From Adiantum capillus-veneris (lineage: Eukaryota; Streptophyta; Polypodiopsida; Polypodiales; Pteridaceae): a DNA stretch of 64,000 nt. This document shows, in pieces, positions 10,314 through 21,400 of this stretch. The stretch is from the NCBI GenBank assembly GCA_014529385.2, contig CM043960.1:125589043-125653042 (forward strand), read 5' to 3'. Within the stretch, counting starts at the first letter, position 1; each line of letters begins with the position of its first letter. The notes under the pieces were generated by a model. It saw only the letters and a program-made list of their open reading frames with translations, ran no database searches and had not been told where the DNA came from. Position numbers and translations under genes: made by a program.

Positions 10314-13300
10314 ACTCCTCCACCGGTGTTCGGTTCACATCTTTGTAGCTATGGTCTTTCAGGTTCACACGTGTAGTGGTTTCCATATTTCTCAGGTATA
10401 TGTGATTGTAGCCCCAATCCTGGACCATTTTCAATTGTCTCATGAATGGTCTTCCCAATATGATATCATAGTTATTCTCCTTGCCAAAATCGACAATAGC
10501 AAAAGTATGTTCGTATTCAATGCCGCAAGAAGTCACTACGACTTTCTCTAATAACCCCATAGGTTTCTCCATGTGTCCATCTGCTAATTGGAGTTTCATC
10601 CTAGTCTTCCTTATTGCTGGTTTCCCCCATTTTTTCCATATTTCTTTTGTAGCAATGGCTACCCCAACTTCGCTGTCTAGTATTGCCATCGTCTTCACTC
10701 CTTGGAATTCAACTGGTAAGGTTGTATTCCCCTCTTCACCTTCGCAATACTCTCCGACCTTGTTTAAGGGTACAGGCTTAGCGTTCTTTTGTGGTTTGTT
10801 CAGCTCTTGTATACCCTCTTGCAGTCTCGATGCTGGGTCTTTTATCCCAAATTTCTCCAAGCATTTTCCTACAGTGGTCCACATATGTGGTCTTAGCCTC
10901 AAAAGCTCAGCTAGAGTGATAGTGCATGTCACTGGTGTTGACAAGATCTCTATCAATCCTTGCGAGTCCATGACTTTTTCTGATGAGATTCTTCGTGAGG
11001 GAAGTGCTCTAGTCTCGGATTTTGCTTCATACTCTCCTAAGTATGAAGGTAAGGTATTCAGTGAGTGAGGTTTGCTCTCCATTGTTCTAACAGAGCCCCC
11101 ATCTCCCCAGTAAGATTGCAGATCCAAGTCCACTTGAGATCCTGCCTCAAATTCCACTATGGGAGGATTCCTGATGTCCTTTTCCCAATTTGTCTGATTA
11201 GCTTGGCAACTTAGCTCGTTTGCAAAGTTTGCCTCTCTCACTTGTTTCCAAAATTCATTGTAATCCTCATCTCTTCCGTAAGACCTCTGTATGACTGGAT
11301 GAAAACTCTCTATCTCCTGATCGGTTGTGTTCAACACTATGCGGTCATCCTTGTGTGTATTTTCAGGCTTTTGTGCACTGGGAGTCTTTTCAGCTACCCG
11401 TGAAACAATAGTCTCTTGCTGAATTGGGTTTTCCGTTCCACAATTCATTGTTTCTTTTGGTGGTTCTAATAAGGCTTGTGCAGTCTCGATCATTCTCTGG
11501 CACATTTCAAGTCTCTGCTTTTCCAATTCCGCGTTTGGGTATGTCATCCACCTCTGTTCTTGTGTTTGGTTGTTCTTTAACCTAGCTTCGTAAGCTCTCA
11601 TCAGTGCGTCCAATGGTTCGTGTACTTTGTCGACTAGCACTGATCCCCCTGAGCTTAAGCTCGTTGTTTCTTTGATACTCTTTTGTTTCGTTCTTTCCGG
11701 GCTCATCTCTCGTTTCCCGTTTTGACTCTCAAGTTTTTCTAATCTATCTTTAGTTTGCTTTAGTTCCTCAGCTAGAATAGCGTCTTCACGTTCTTTTCTC
11801 AACTTCATGCGTGCTTTTCTAGCTTTCCATGTGTTTCTCTGACTCCGCGGTCCTTGACTAACCACTTCAGTCGCTAACTTTCCATTCTCAGGTTCTCTAG
11901 TGGTTTTCTTAGCTTGAGCTCTAGTAACAACTTGCGTTGGTATCAGAGTTTCATTTTCAGACCCACTGCTGGTAGGAATAGTTTCTAGCATATTCAATGT
12001 CGTCTTTTGCACTTTGTTTGGATTCTTTGAACAATCCTCAATGAAGTGAGTAACCCCACACTCAGTGCAATAAGCGTTAATTCTAATGATTTCCGTATGT
12101 GGACAAACATTCATCAGATGGTCACCTCCACACTTGTAACAGGGTCCTAGTGCTGGTCTTGGTCCCATTTGATTCGTCCTTTGTGGATAGGATGGTCTTT
12201 GTCCTGTTAACCCTCCATGAGCTATGAACATCAATGTTCTTGCGTCCAAATTGTATCTCTCTTCATCAGAAGCACTTGTAACTGTTGGTATTCCAACATT
12301 CCCAATCATGCCCCATGGTTCTGGTTGTTTGGGTTCTTCTGGTGGGTAATACACAGTTGGAGACATGTGTGCACCAGATTCTTCATAATAGGCTTGAACA
12401 GGCACTAAGGCTTGTTCTTCCTGATTCTCTAAGGTTGGTGCATATCTAATGCCCACTGGTCTTGCTCCTGGTAAAGGTGGTTGTTGTCCCAATACCGGTT
12501 GCGGTCTTTCTATCCCCATAGGTCCTGGTACATTTCCCGTTGGGTATCGAGGTACTGGATGTACCTGAGGTGGTGCTAATTGAGCAGGAGGTGCATACTG
12601 ACGCTCCCTTACATACCCTTTGTTGTAATAGCACTCCTCTGTTGGATGGTTTGTCCATTTTTGTTCAATAGCACACCATTTCAGTGGTTTTGGCAATGGT
12701 TTTTGGTATGGTGCCATCCTTTTTAGAGCATCTTCTATCATTTGCTCTACATTTGGCATGGTTGTTGTTTGAACATTCTTTTTAGTGGTAGTCTCGCTCG
12801 CTACGGAGGAAGAGCTACTGGATGCAAAATCTGTATCCGCTGACACCTCTCCATAAACCGTACAGTTATCCACTAAGTACAATGCTTCTCTCGTTACTTG
12901 CTCGAAACTTGTACAAGCTTTCAAGTGCAAGTCCTTCTTGAGAGTGTCGTTTCTCAGTCCCTCAATAAAGAGAACAGATAGTCTGTCATCTTGTGGTCGT
13001 TCACGTACTGGACATCTCTCAATGTATTGTTTGAAGCGAAGTGAAGCTTCCTTCACTTTTTCGTGTTCTCTCTGTTTAAAAGCATATATTTGTGAGACCG
13101 TATTGTGCTTAATCCCTCGTTTTGAGAATTCCTCAGCAAACTCTCTTAGCAAATGGTCAATGTCATGGAATCCCCCTATGTTCAGTGGTTGAAACCATGT
13201 CAATGCCGTACCTTCTAGAGTAAGACCAAATCCCTCGTATTGTGTATGGAAATCTGTTATCTGCTCAGCTCTTAAGACTTGCTTAAAGAGTGACACATGT

Positions 13301-14529
13301 GCATACGGATCTCCTGAACCACCATACTTCTTTGGCATACACTTCGCTACTTGAGATGGTCTCATACGTCTATGGTCTGCTACCAATCTCATTGCTCCTG
13401 TGTCCCGGCTAAAGCTTTCTCTAGCATCATGGACTTCATGGGTTACCCTTGTCGGTTCCCCTGCCCTGAATCTACTACTAGGAGGTAAATGTGATGGTTC
13501 CGCTTCGAACCTTGGACCTGGAGTGGTATATGTGGGGATTGGAACTGCACTACCTCGATTCGTATCCATTGACTCTCTGGAATGTAATGATCCCATTGGT
13601 CCGGGCTTCGAGTACTGAGGTTGACTGAAAGAGTCGGCAGCCTGAGTTCTTTGTCCTCCTATCGTCATTGGGTTTTTCCCTCCATTTGTTGGTGCCGGTC
13701 TTTGTGAGCTAGAAGTAACATAATACTGATGTAGTGGTCCCCCAAAGTATGTATATCCTTCTAATTCTTTCTTGCCCATTGTTGAGTATTGCCTCCCATA
13801 CTTGTCGTAAGCGGCAATTTTCACTTCCGATCCCTCTGTGTAGGTAAAGACATAAAGTCTTTTTTGGTCTGTCAACTCTCCGATGTAGGGTTCTTCACAT
13901 CTATAATAGAGATCTTGCTTCCGATTATTATATTTGCATAGCCCTACATAGATGTTATCAGTGTTGATCCTTGTAGTTTCATTCTCCCTTCTTAACCTCG
14001 CATCAGGGAAGTTCATTATTGGTGCTTTCTCCTCAAGTTCTTCATCTACTTTGGCTTTGGTGCCCATCAATCCCCACTTGTCCACAATGTTAGGCTTTAG
14101 GACTACCAAGTACATGGTACCCTCGTCATCTAGATATCTATCTCCGCTATAGCTCACAGGCACTAAGTCCTTGAACTCACTAGGTCTCTCCTCTATCTTT
14201 ACATAATACCGGTCCATTCCATCTTTGTAGATCTTGGCACCTTGCTCATTGTCGTACTGGTATTTTATGAACAATAGCTTCATTGTGGCGGAAGGGTTTG
14301 ATGATCCTGCTGCCATATTTTCTCTGTTGTTCAGGTTCAAGTGTTCCAAGTGTTCGGTGAAAATCTCGTAAGATCTCTCCGAAGAAGTATCAGAGACACT
14401 TCCTTCAAAGATCGGCTCTAATGGTTGCACCCAACTTTGGTTTACACTTCCCTCGGTTGATATGACACTTGCTTGTTCCCCTTGTTTTGGTTGGTTATTC
14501 TGGAGATTCCTGCCCGATCTCAAATTCAT
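10258..14529 (-). CDS. gag: A Gag polyprotein with zinc knuckles and protease-like domain
   Basis: Long open frame of about 1423 residues; the ATG at 14529 is chosen because it gives MNLRSGR, matching MHLRSGR at the start of element C gag. Residues ~80-280 hold several GRYY-type short repeats. Residues ~383-570 are the retrotransposon capsid domain (LTLEGTALTWFQPL, then LLREFAEEF and LRFKQYIERCPV). Two zinc knuckles near 796 and 823 (CYKCGGDHLMNVC, CTECGVTHFIEDC) have CX2CX3HX4C spacing. A lysine/glutamate-rich stretch follows near 870-960. A retropepsin-like domain near 1281 reads ILDSEVG where D-T/S-G is expected, then ends with IILGRPFM; the triad glycine is glutamate, a likely inactivating change in this copy. 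Structural protein that would form particles and package RNA. Confidence 0.92.
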   Translation of the reverse strand: MNLRSGRNLQNNQPKQGEQASVISTEGSVNQSWVQPLEPIFEGSVSDTSSERSYEIFTEHLEHLNLNNRENMAAGSSNPSATMKLLFIKYQYDNEQGAKIYKDGMDRYYVKIEERPSEFKDLVPVSYSGDRYLDDEGTMYLVVLKPNIVDKWGLMGTKAKVDEELEEKAPIMNFPDARLRRENETTRINTDNIYVGLCKYNNRKQDLYYRCEEPYIGELTDQKRLYVFTYTEGSEVKIAAYDKYGRQYSTMGKKELEGYTYFGGPLHQYYVTSSSQRPAPTNGGKNPMTIGGQRTQAADSFSQPQYSKPGPMGSLHSRESMDTNRGSAVPIPTYTTPGPRFEAEPSHLPPSSRFRAGEPTRVTHEVHDARESFSRDTGAMRLVADHRRMRPSQVAKCMPKKYGGSGDPYAHVSLFKQVLRAEQITDFHTQYEGFGLTLEGTALTWFQPLNIGGFHDIDHLLREFAEEFSKRGIKHNTVSQIYAFKQREHEKVKEASLRFKQYIERCPVRERPQDDRLSVLFIEGLRNDTLKKDLHLKACTSFEQVTREALYLVDNCTVYGEVSADTDFASSSSSSVASETTTKKNVQTTTMPNVEQMIEDALKRMAPYQKPLPKPLKWCAIEQKWTNHPTEECYYNKGYVRERQYAPPAQLAPPQVHPVPRYPTGNVPGPMGIERPQPVLGQQPPLPGARPVGIRYAPTLENQEEQALVPVQAYYEESGAHMSPTVYYPPEEPKQPEPWGMIGNVGIPTVTSASDEERYNLDARTLMFIAHGGLTGQRPSYPQRTNQMGPRPALGPCYKCGGDHLMNVCPHTEIIRINAYCTECGVTHFIEDCSKNPNKVQKTTLNMLETIPTSSGSENETLIPTQVVTRAQAKKTTREPENGKLATEVVSQGPRSQRNTWKARKARMKLRKEREDAILAEELKQTKDRLEKLESQNGKREMSPERTKQKSIKETTSLSSGGSVLVDKVHEPLDALMRAYEARLKNNQTQEQRWMTYPNAELEKQRLEMCQRMIETAQALLEPPKETMNCGTENPIQQETIVSRVAEKTPSAQKPENTHKDDRIVLNTTDQEIESFHPVIQRSYGRDEDYNEFWKQVREANFANELSCQANQTNWEKDIRNPPIVEFEAGSQVDLDLQSYWGDGGSVRTMESKPHSLNTLPSYLGEYEAKSETRALPSRRISSEKVMDSQGLIEILSTPVTCTITLAELLRLRPHMWTTVGKCLEKFGIKDPASRLQEGIQELNKPQKNAKPVPLNKVGEYCEGEEGNTTLPVEFQGVKTMAILDSEVGVAIATKEIWKKWGKPAIRKTRMKLQLADGHMEKPMGLLEKVVVTSCGIEYEHTFAIVDFGKENNYDIILGRPFMRQLKMVQDWGYNHIYLRNMETTTRVNLKDHSYKDVNRTPVEEFDSATLAGSEIRISSLVR

Positions 14530-15932
14530 CAATTCCCCTAAAGGACTTTAACTTTTCCGTCTCGGCAATTTGTTTTCCCCAAGTTTTTGTGGTCAGAATT
14601 GATCCAAACTGATTGATACTTGGTCAATTGTTTAATCTTGTCAGTTGGACAACTTCTGTTTCATCAAGTGAGAATTTTGTTGCAGTTATGCTGAAAAAGA
14701 CATTATACGCGTATGATGTCTTTTTTCACAGATTTGGACTATTTTGGTTATGCTCACTCTCAGTAGCCCCCTTATGCTCTGTCCACTCACAAAATTCAGT
14801 TTGAACTCTGTTTGAGCAAGTTATGGCTAATTTAGGCTTTTCTTGGCAATTTTCCGCTTTTGACTTGTTTTGGGTCAATTGTGATCCAAATGGGATGAAA
14901 CTTGAAATATAACCTCTAGACAGCTATTACAATGGATCTGTGTTGGCAAAGTATCAAAATATGTCCAAAATTAGGTCAAAGACATCATACGCGTATGATG
15001 TCTTTTTCATCAATTTGGGTCAAGACTTGATATTTATGCTTTCTACAGTGCTTGTAACAATCCTGTCAGGTCAGATATCAAAAATAAGTAGTGGATGCGC
15101 CAAAGACATTATACGCATATGATGTCTTTTGTCCCAGATTTTGACTATTCTTGGTTTTAAGCCTTCTCCAATGTTTACAATTGAGTTTCAAGTGTTTTTG
15201 TTAGGTTTGAATGTAAAAACAAGATCTGAATCCAAAATTTCCTATTCTTTGCGTTTCTTGGACTCCGACTTGTCTTTTTGGGTTTCTTTGAGTGTTAATG
15301 CTCTTGTTTTAAGTTGAAATTAGGGTATAACACCCCTTTTGAACACTCTGGTAAAGTCAAAATTTCTGTTTTGGTCTCTGTTTGGTCATTTAGACATCAT
15401 ACACGTATGATGTCTAAAGTTGCAGATTTCCAATTTTTTGGCACAGAATTTTTCCTAAAGCTTCCTCTAGTGCTCAGCAACTCCCAGATACACAGAAAAT
15501 TTCTCTGACTTTTGTTTATTGCAAGTTTCACTACCAACTCGACGATTTAGTGATCTAACATGCAATCAACCATATCAAGCAAATACTCCAATGATTGCTA
15601 GCTCTAGATCAGGATCAAATGAAGTCCTACCTAAGCTATTCCTAATCATAAAATGGGTTTGGTAATTGTGATTTTAAAGATATCCACTGTCACTCACGGA
15701 CTAGCAAATTCTTCTTCTATCAACAACTACTCAACACCAACAAAACAACAAACAAATCTAAGCTAAACTAAAAATACTGTCAACACGGAAGACCCAGGAA
15801 TACCCCACTTCCTAGTATCTCTCGAGATCTTCGGAGTCCACCACTCCTAGATCTTTTCTAACTAAAGTATACAAAGTAGTTTATACGACTCACCTCGTAG
15901 GATTAGTCTAAGGTCACCTACTTAGGGCTCTC
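14530..15932 (-). other. 5' leader of element A
   Basis: 1.4-kb untranslated leader between PBS and gag. It has no convincing ORF. Four palindromes (listed separately) lie in its gag-proximal 900 bases; the PBS-proximal 500 bases have none. Confidence 0.8.
14699..15414. repeat. array of four 22-bp palindromes in the A leader
   Basis: Copies at 14699-14720, 14981-15002, 15105-15126 and 15393-15414, same consensus arms as in the A spacer (GACATCATACG / CGTATGATGTC). The copy at 14981 is perfect; the others have one or two changes (for example core ACACGT at 15393 and ACGCAT at 15105). Spacings are 282, 124 and 288 bp. Confidence 0.95.
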
Positions 15933-15951
15933 GTCCCCGGCAGCGGCGCCA
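15933..15951 (-). other. PBS of element A, tRNA-Asp type
   Basis: Minus-strand TGGCGCCGCTGCCGGGGAC, two bases from the LTR end. Plant tRNA-Asp(GTC) ends so that its perfect PBS begins TGGCGCCGTTGCCGGGGA; only the T/C at position 9 differs within that stretch. Elements B and C have the same sequence. Confidence 0.9.
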
Positions 15952-15953
15952 AA

Positions 15954-16576
15954 TGTTAAGGCGGTTACGCCGCTAGCGGAGCTAAATAGCGAGAACTCAA
16001 CCAACAACAGAATTTGTCAGACGAGGACGAAGCTTGACCCGCAGGCGCATGGAAACAACTAGGTGGGTGTCAAATCACCTACTCGACCTTCTAATGACAA
16101 TCACTACTAAGGAAATCAAATCTAAGTTCTAAAATACGCAAGTGACTGAAATCCGTACTACGAACGAATGCTATACGAAACAGGATCTAGAATCATTGAA
16201 TCGATCTCAAACTCAAGGGGAAGTCTATACACTAGGTAAGAACAACACCCTAAAGACTTGAACTGCAAAATCAACCTATAACCACTCCGTGCGGTAAACG
16301 CGTATGAAGACAGGCCGAAAAATACAGGTGATCGAAACTTGACCCCGATGGTACTAATGTGTAGCTCTACTTGTTGTGGTTCTATAGATATGCTGCACGC
16401 TCTATTCCGACACACGAGTTGGAAGAAAACTAACACCAAAGCTCGTAGGAACTTACCACACATAGAAGCCGATAGCGCGCACTCTTGGTATCAGTGCATA
16501 GCTCTCGCCGTTGCTAACACAATGGCGGTGTCGCTTCTCCAATGGCGGCTCCGTAGCTCGCGTAGCAAGTAGATAA

Positions 16577-16629
<53 letters not shown>

Positions 16630-16917
16630 ACACAGTCACGGCGCTCAAAAACTCACTTTGATTAATAAAAACTGAATCCCCTTAGGTTACAAAACTTTGG
16701 CTTATATACCTGAGCCTTGGAGGTGAGAACATCTCTACTAATTACATCAGCAAGTGAAATTACTTCGGGATTACAAGCTGGAAACTTAATTGAGTCCCGT
16801 TACTTAATGAATGGTTCAATTCAAAATCAATGTCGGAAAGATATTTATTACAATCAATGGTTACAAAAATGATGAGTGTGAGCAAAAATGTGGGTGTGAT
16901 CCTCTGCTGGCTCAACA
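15954..16917 (-). repeat. 5' LTR of element A copy 1 (964 bp)
   Basis: Begins TGTTAAG and ends CTCAACA on the plus strand (TGTT...AACA inverted ends). It is matched almost throughout by 60782-61769. It contains a TATA box, a (CT)49-bp tract (16579-16627) and the sequence ACGCGTATGA at 16298-16307, which equals the inner half of the A palindrome. A block with GACCCGCAGGCGC near 16037 is shared with the B LTR, showing common ancestry. Confidence 0.95.
16701..16710 (-). promoter_or_regulatory. TATA box of the A LTR
   Basis: Minus-strand GGTATATAAG followed by CCAAAG. The same TATA(T/A)AAG-CC context occurs in the LTRs of B (35171-35180, 53536-53545), C (43161-43170, 51478-51487) and F (58941-58950). 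Transcription would start about 30 bp downstream, placing the (GA)n tract in the transcript. Confidence 0.65.
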
Positions 16918-17084
16918 GTTAGTGTTAAAAGTCCTTTGACCTTAGGCAAACTGCTGGAGGTGGGAACCCGACCTAAACTTGCCTTTGACAATAGGCAAGC
17001 TAGGGAGCTTGAGGTGGGAACTCTACCTAAGGTGCTTGTCATGCTTGATGACTAAGGTACTTGAGGTACTTCTCATACTTGATG

Positions 17085-17268
17085 AGGAAGGTGCTTCAGA
17101 AGCTTCCTATACATGGGGGGTAAGGTGATTGAGTCAAAAAGAGACCCTAGAAACTTAATAAGGAAGTTGCTTGAGAAGTTTCCTATGCATGGGGGTAAAG
17201 TGCTTGAGTCAAAAAGAGACCCTACAAACTTAATGAGGAAGTTGCTTAAGAGGCTTACTATGCATGAA
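17085..17268. repeat. 76-bp tandem repeat, about 2.4 copies
   Basis: Units start with AGGAAG at 17085, 17161 and 17236 and share TTGAGTCAAAAAGAGACCCT. The third copy is partial and diverged. Units of related wording (TGCTTGATGA, GGTGGGAAC) precede it from about 16960, so the array may be older and longer. Confidence 0.85.
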
Positions 17269-17441
17269 AGTCCCAAAGTTAGGGGCATCTTTGACCTAAC
17301 CTCCACTCACCCAAAGTGCACATGGCACACATGTCAGACTCTCACTAAGCTTAACCACATGGTGTGCTTGAATGATATTGGTTGGGTTAAAGAGGGGCCC
17401 AATGAGCTTCTAGTTCCATCCAACAAATATCTAGATATTTT

Positions 17442-17445
<4 letters not shown>

Positions 17446-17511
<66 letters not shown>
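17446..17511. repeat. (CT)n microsatellite, 66 bp
   Basis: Uninterrupted CT dinucleotides, outside any recognised LTR. Confidence 0.97.
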
Positions 17512-17512
<1 letters not shown>

Positions 17513-18105
17513 AGGGGTAAGGAGGATACTTGTCAAAAGACTACCCATGTGCTTGACTGCATGATGCATGTGATTAGCTAGGGAGAGAGGGGTCCAATGA
17601 GCTTGCAGCATGTGCAAAAGTTGCAACTCGCCCCAAGCAAGCAAGGGGGGTGCTAGGGGATATACACCACACACACACTCATTTTGTGGAACCATTCTCA
17701 CTTGGAAAAAGTGGAGGAACTCCACCTCCTTCTCCAAGCTTGTGAGAAGTGAGAGCCTACACCAACACTCTTGGCTATGGAGTGCAAATCCAACCAAGAG
17801 CCATGCTTCAATGCTTAAGCTTGCCATCTTCTCCATCTTCATTACTATGCTATTATGGCAAGAAGACTGATGATAAGTGAGGAATTATTTCTTTCTCCTA
17901 TGGAATGTTTCTTCTTCCTCTTCCCTATCCTCATTCCCTGCTAGCTCTCTCCACCTTCGAAGGTGTTTGAGGCCTTGGAACTGAGGCTTGGGATAGTTAA
18001 TGCTTTCTATAAATTTTATGTTATGCTTGTGATGCATGAAGATTTCCATCTTCATTGCATCACCTAGGTCACAAGGAAAAGAAATATTGTATTGTACCAA
18101 GTCTC

Positions 18106-18332
18106 TGTTGGAATTAGGGTTGCAGAGAAACACACACAGCTTGGTGAAGACGAAGGAAGCTCAAGGCACACAATAGAGAGTGTGTTACTTAGTGTGCAAT
18201 GAAAAGATAGATAGCCCTAGAGTGATGGGCGTATATAGAATGCACGGGGGAAAAAACCTCCTAAAGAGGGAAAAAATGCCCCAACGGTCCTAGTGTGTTC
18301 ACACACATCACTACCACATGTATATGGTCACA
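18106..18332 (-). repeat. 3' LTR of copia D
   Basis: Starts TGTTGGAATTAG, ends GGTCACA (the other LTR ends GGTAACA). Flanked on the outside by the TSD GTCTC. Confidence 0.95.
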
Positions 18333-18407
18333 AATCCCCCCTGGAGTGATGCGGTGAACGAGAGCTGGCACATGAGTAAAGGGAAGTGCCATGCCCTAAG
18401 GACATGA

Positions 18408-21400
18408 TCAGTCCACAAAGAGGAGTAAGCCCAAAGCTTTGCAAAAAGCTTCAAGCTTCTCACGAGACAATGCCTTTGTGAAAAGATCTGCAAGGTTGTC
18501 CTGTGTTGGCACATAAGCCAAGCTGATCTCTCCTGCTGAGAGCCTCTCCCTGACATAGTGATAATGCACCTCAATGTGCTTTGTGCGAGCATGAAAAACT
18601 GGGTTCCTCGCAACTGCCAATGCGCTCTGACTGTCAGTGTAGATAGTGTTGGCAGTGTCCTGTCCAACACCCAAATCATCCATAAGGCGTCTGAGCCATA
18701 CACACTCAACCGTAGCTGTGAAGACTGCTCTGTACTCACCCTCACAACTCGAAGTGGCCACAGTAGGTTGCTTCTTGCTCAACCATGATATACATGAAGT
18801 GCCAAGCATGAAACAAAAACCACTTGTGGACACTCTCGTGTCAAAACAGCCAGCCCAATCTGAGTCTGAAAAAGCATGTAAGTCTGGAGGCAATGATCCC
18901 CCCTTGGGATAAAACAAGCCAAGATGTAAAGTGCCACTAAGGTAGCGGAAAATCCTCTTGACAGCTTGCTAATGCTTAGACCCTGGGCTATGCATAAATC
19001 TGCTGACCTCTGAGACTGCAAACTGAATATCCGGCCTCGTGTTGCATACATAAATGAGGCAGCCAACAGCAGTTTGGTAAAGAGTGACATCAGCAGGATC
19101 GCCAGCATCACGTAGACTCAATTTCAAACTTGTTTCCATGGGAGTGGCAATAGCTTTGCAATCCTCAAGTCCAAACTTACATAGCAATGTCTCTATGTAA
19201 CTTTTCTGACACAAGGCAATACCACCATCATACTGTTTAAATTGTATACCCAAGTAATGATGCAACAGCCCCAAATCTTTCATCTTGAAAGTAGCATTCA
19301 AATCAGTCTTAAATTCAGCAATATGTCTCTCATTTGGTCCAGTGATTGATCAGCAAATCATCAACATAAAGAACCACGATGAGAAGTACATCACCCTCAC
19401 GCTTTACATACAATGTGCTTTCTGTTGGACTGATACGAAAGCCTTGTTTGACCAAATGAGTGTCAGCTTTCTCATACCAAGTACGAGGAGATTGCTTCAA
19501 CCCATACAAAGCCTTCTTACATTTGCACACTTTGTCCTCTTGTCCTTTTATGACAAAACCGCGAGGCTGCGTTACATAAATGTCCTCAAATATGTCACCA
19601 TTCAAGAAAGCAATAACAATGTCTGATTGATGTACATCCCAACCAAAATGAGCTGCCAATGCACATAGAAAATGCACGGTAGTCATACGACAAGTGGGAG
19701 CAAAAGTCTCTTCATAATCTATGCCTTTTTGCTGTGCATAACCCTTTGCAACAAGTCGAGCCTTGTGGCGATCCATCTCACCATCCGGCTTGCGTTTCAA
19801 CTTGTAAACCCACTTCGTACCAATGGCCTTTTTGCCAGGAGGCAAATCACATAAAGTCCATGTGTCATTTTCTATAAGTGCATCATATTCTGATTGCATG
19901 GCAGCCATCCAATTTTCTGAATTATGTGCTTCATCAAAAGACAGAGGCTCCTCAACATCATGTAAGCTAGACACAGCCAAAGCATAACAATCTGATGCAT
20001 GGCGAGAGCCTGAACGAGTACGACTAGACAAAGGGGCATCCAATTACTGTCATGCAAAGTGTGCACCAGCCATTTTGGCATACCTCTAGCCTGCTCATTT
20101 TCACCCTTTCCTCATCAAGTACATCATGTACATCTGCATCAGTAATAGGCTGATCTAAAACATTTTCAGAAACCCCCATAGGCTGTACATTTGCCTCATT
20201 GGAACTTACGTTCATATTTCCACCACTGAAAAGAGGAAACAAAGTGTCATAAATGTCATGTGAGCTTACATTACTGTCTCTAGTACATGACAGCAAGGGC
20301 TGAATAGAATCTTCCACAAACACTACATCCCGTGAAACCAGAATGCGTTTTGTTAGCGGATGATACAACCTGTAACCTTTGCTTTCAGCACTATAACCAA
20401 CAAAAATACATTTGACAGCCTTATCATCCAATTTTCTGCGCTGCACTTGTGGCACCAAAGCATATGCCAAACAGCCGAAAACACGCATGTGCTCAATGGA
20501 AGGCTTTCTATCATGCCATGCTTCATATGGAGTAATAGACTGCAAAGCTTTCGTAGGACACCTGTTTAGTACATAAGTGGCACACATGATGGCCTGAAGC
20601 CAAAAAGAATGCGGCAAAGCTTGACTTTTGACCATACATCGTGCCATTTCCGTAAGTGACCTGTTTTTCCTCTCAGCAACACCATTTTGCTGAGATGTAT
20701 AAGGCACTGTACATTGGTGTTTTATCCCACGACTAGCCAGAAATTCATTGAATTCATGAGACATATACTCCCCCCCTCGATCGGAACGGAGGGTGCCCAT
20801 AATACATTTCGAGACATTTTCAGCCATAGCCAGAAATTGTTTGAAGCACATAAAAACTTCGGACTTCTCTTTAAGCGGAAATACCCATGCATGCCTGGAG
20901 TAATCATCAATGAAAGTCACGAAGTACAGTTAGTTGCCCAAGGACGGAGTTTGCATGGGCCCACAAGCATCATTGTGCACAAGCTGCAACCTGCATGTGG
21001 CCCGAACTGAACCATCCTTTGGAAACTTAGAACGTTGCATCTTACCCAAAATACAGCCTTCACACAAACATGTTTGACAGGTGCTTCAAGAGGCTGCAAA
21101 GAAGCAACCATATCAAATTTCTGCAAATGCAACAAACTGGCAAAATTCAGATGACCAAAACGTGCATGCCAAAGTTTTGCATCTGAAATAGCCCTTGAAT
21201 CTGCAACAGCATTTGCAAAATTTTATCCACACTTGTCATACAAAGTGAGCTTATATAGCCCATGGCACAAAAGCCCAGATGCAACAATTTCATCACCAAA
21301 ACTGAGATCATGAACTGTACATCTGTCATCCACAAATTTGACTACAAGTCTAAGTCTAGCAAGTGCGGATACAGACAAGAGATTCTTCTTGATCCCAGGT

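Larger units (their letters stand above)
1..16917 (-). mobile_element. Ty3/gypsy LTR retrotransposon A, copy 1 (left end outside window)
   Basis: Large minus-strand element. From its 5' end it has an LTR (15954-16917), a tRNA-Asp-type PBS, a 1.4-kb leader, gag, pol in gypsy order (RT, RNase H, integrase), a second protease-like domain, a 2.8-kb palindrome-rich spacer and an additional ORF that runs off the left edge. The PBS and non-chromodomain integrase point to the Athila/Tat side of the gypsy elements; this placement is inferred from motifs, not from a tree. Coding regions carry several frameshifts and stops, so this copy is not autonomous now. The 3' LTR and the second TSD lie outside the window; the five bases outside the 5' LTR are GTTAG (16918-16922). 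Confidence 0.92.
16918..18105. other. intervening DNA with minisatellite and microsatellite, no gene seen
   Basis: Flank of the A insertion and of copia D. It contains a 76-bp tandem repeat and a CT tract. Short frames such as 17113-17520 run through the repeats and look spurious. Nothing else recognised. Confidence 0.6.

Noticed and set aside
15933-15951. tRNA-Asp 3' end as a tRNA gene (also 51079, 52818)
   Set aside because: Only the last ~18 bases match, with no cloverleaf upstream; position next to LTRs identifies PBSs.
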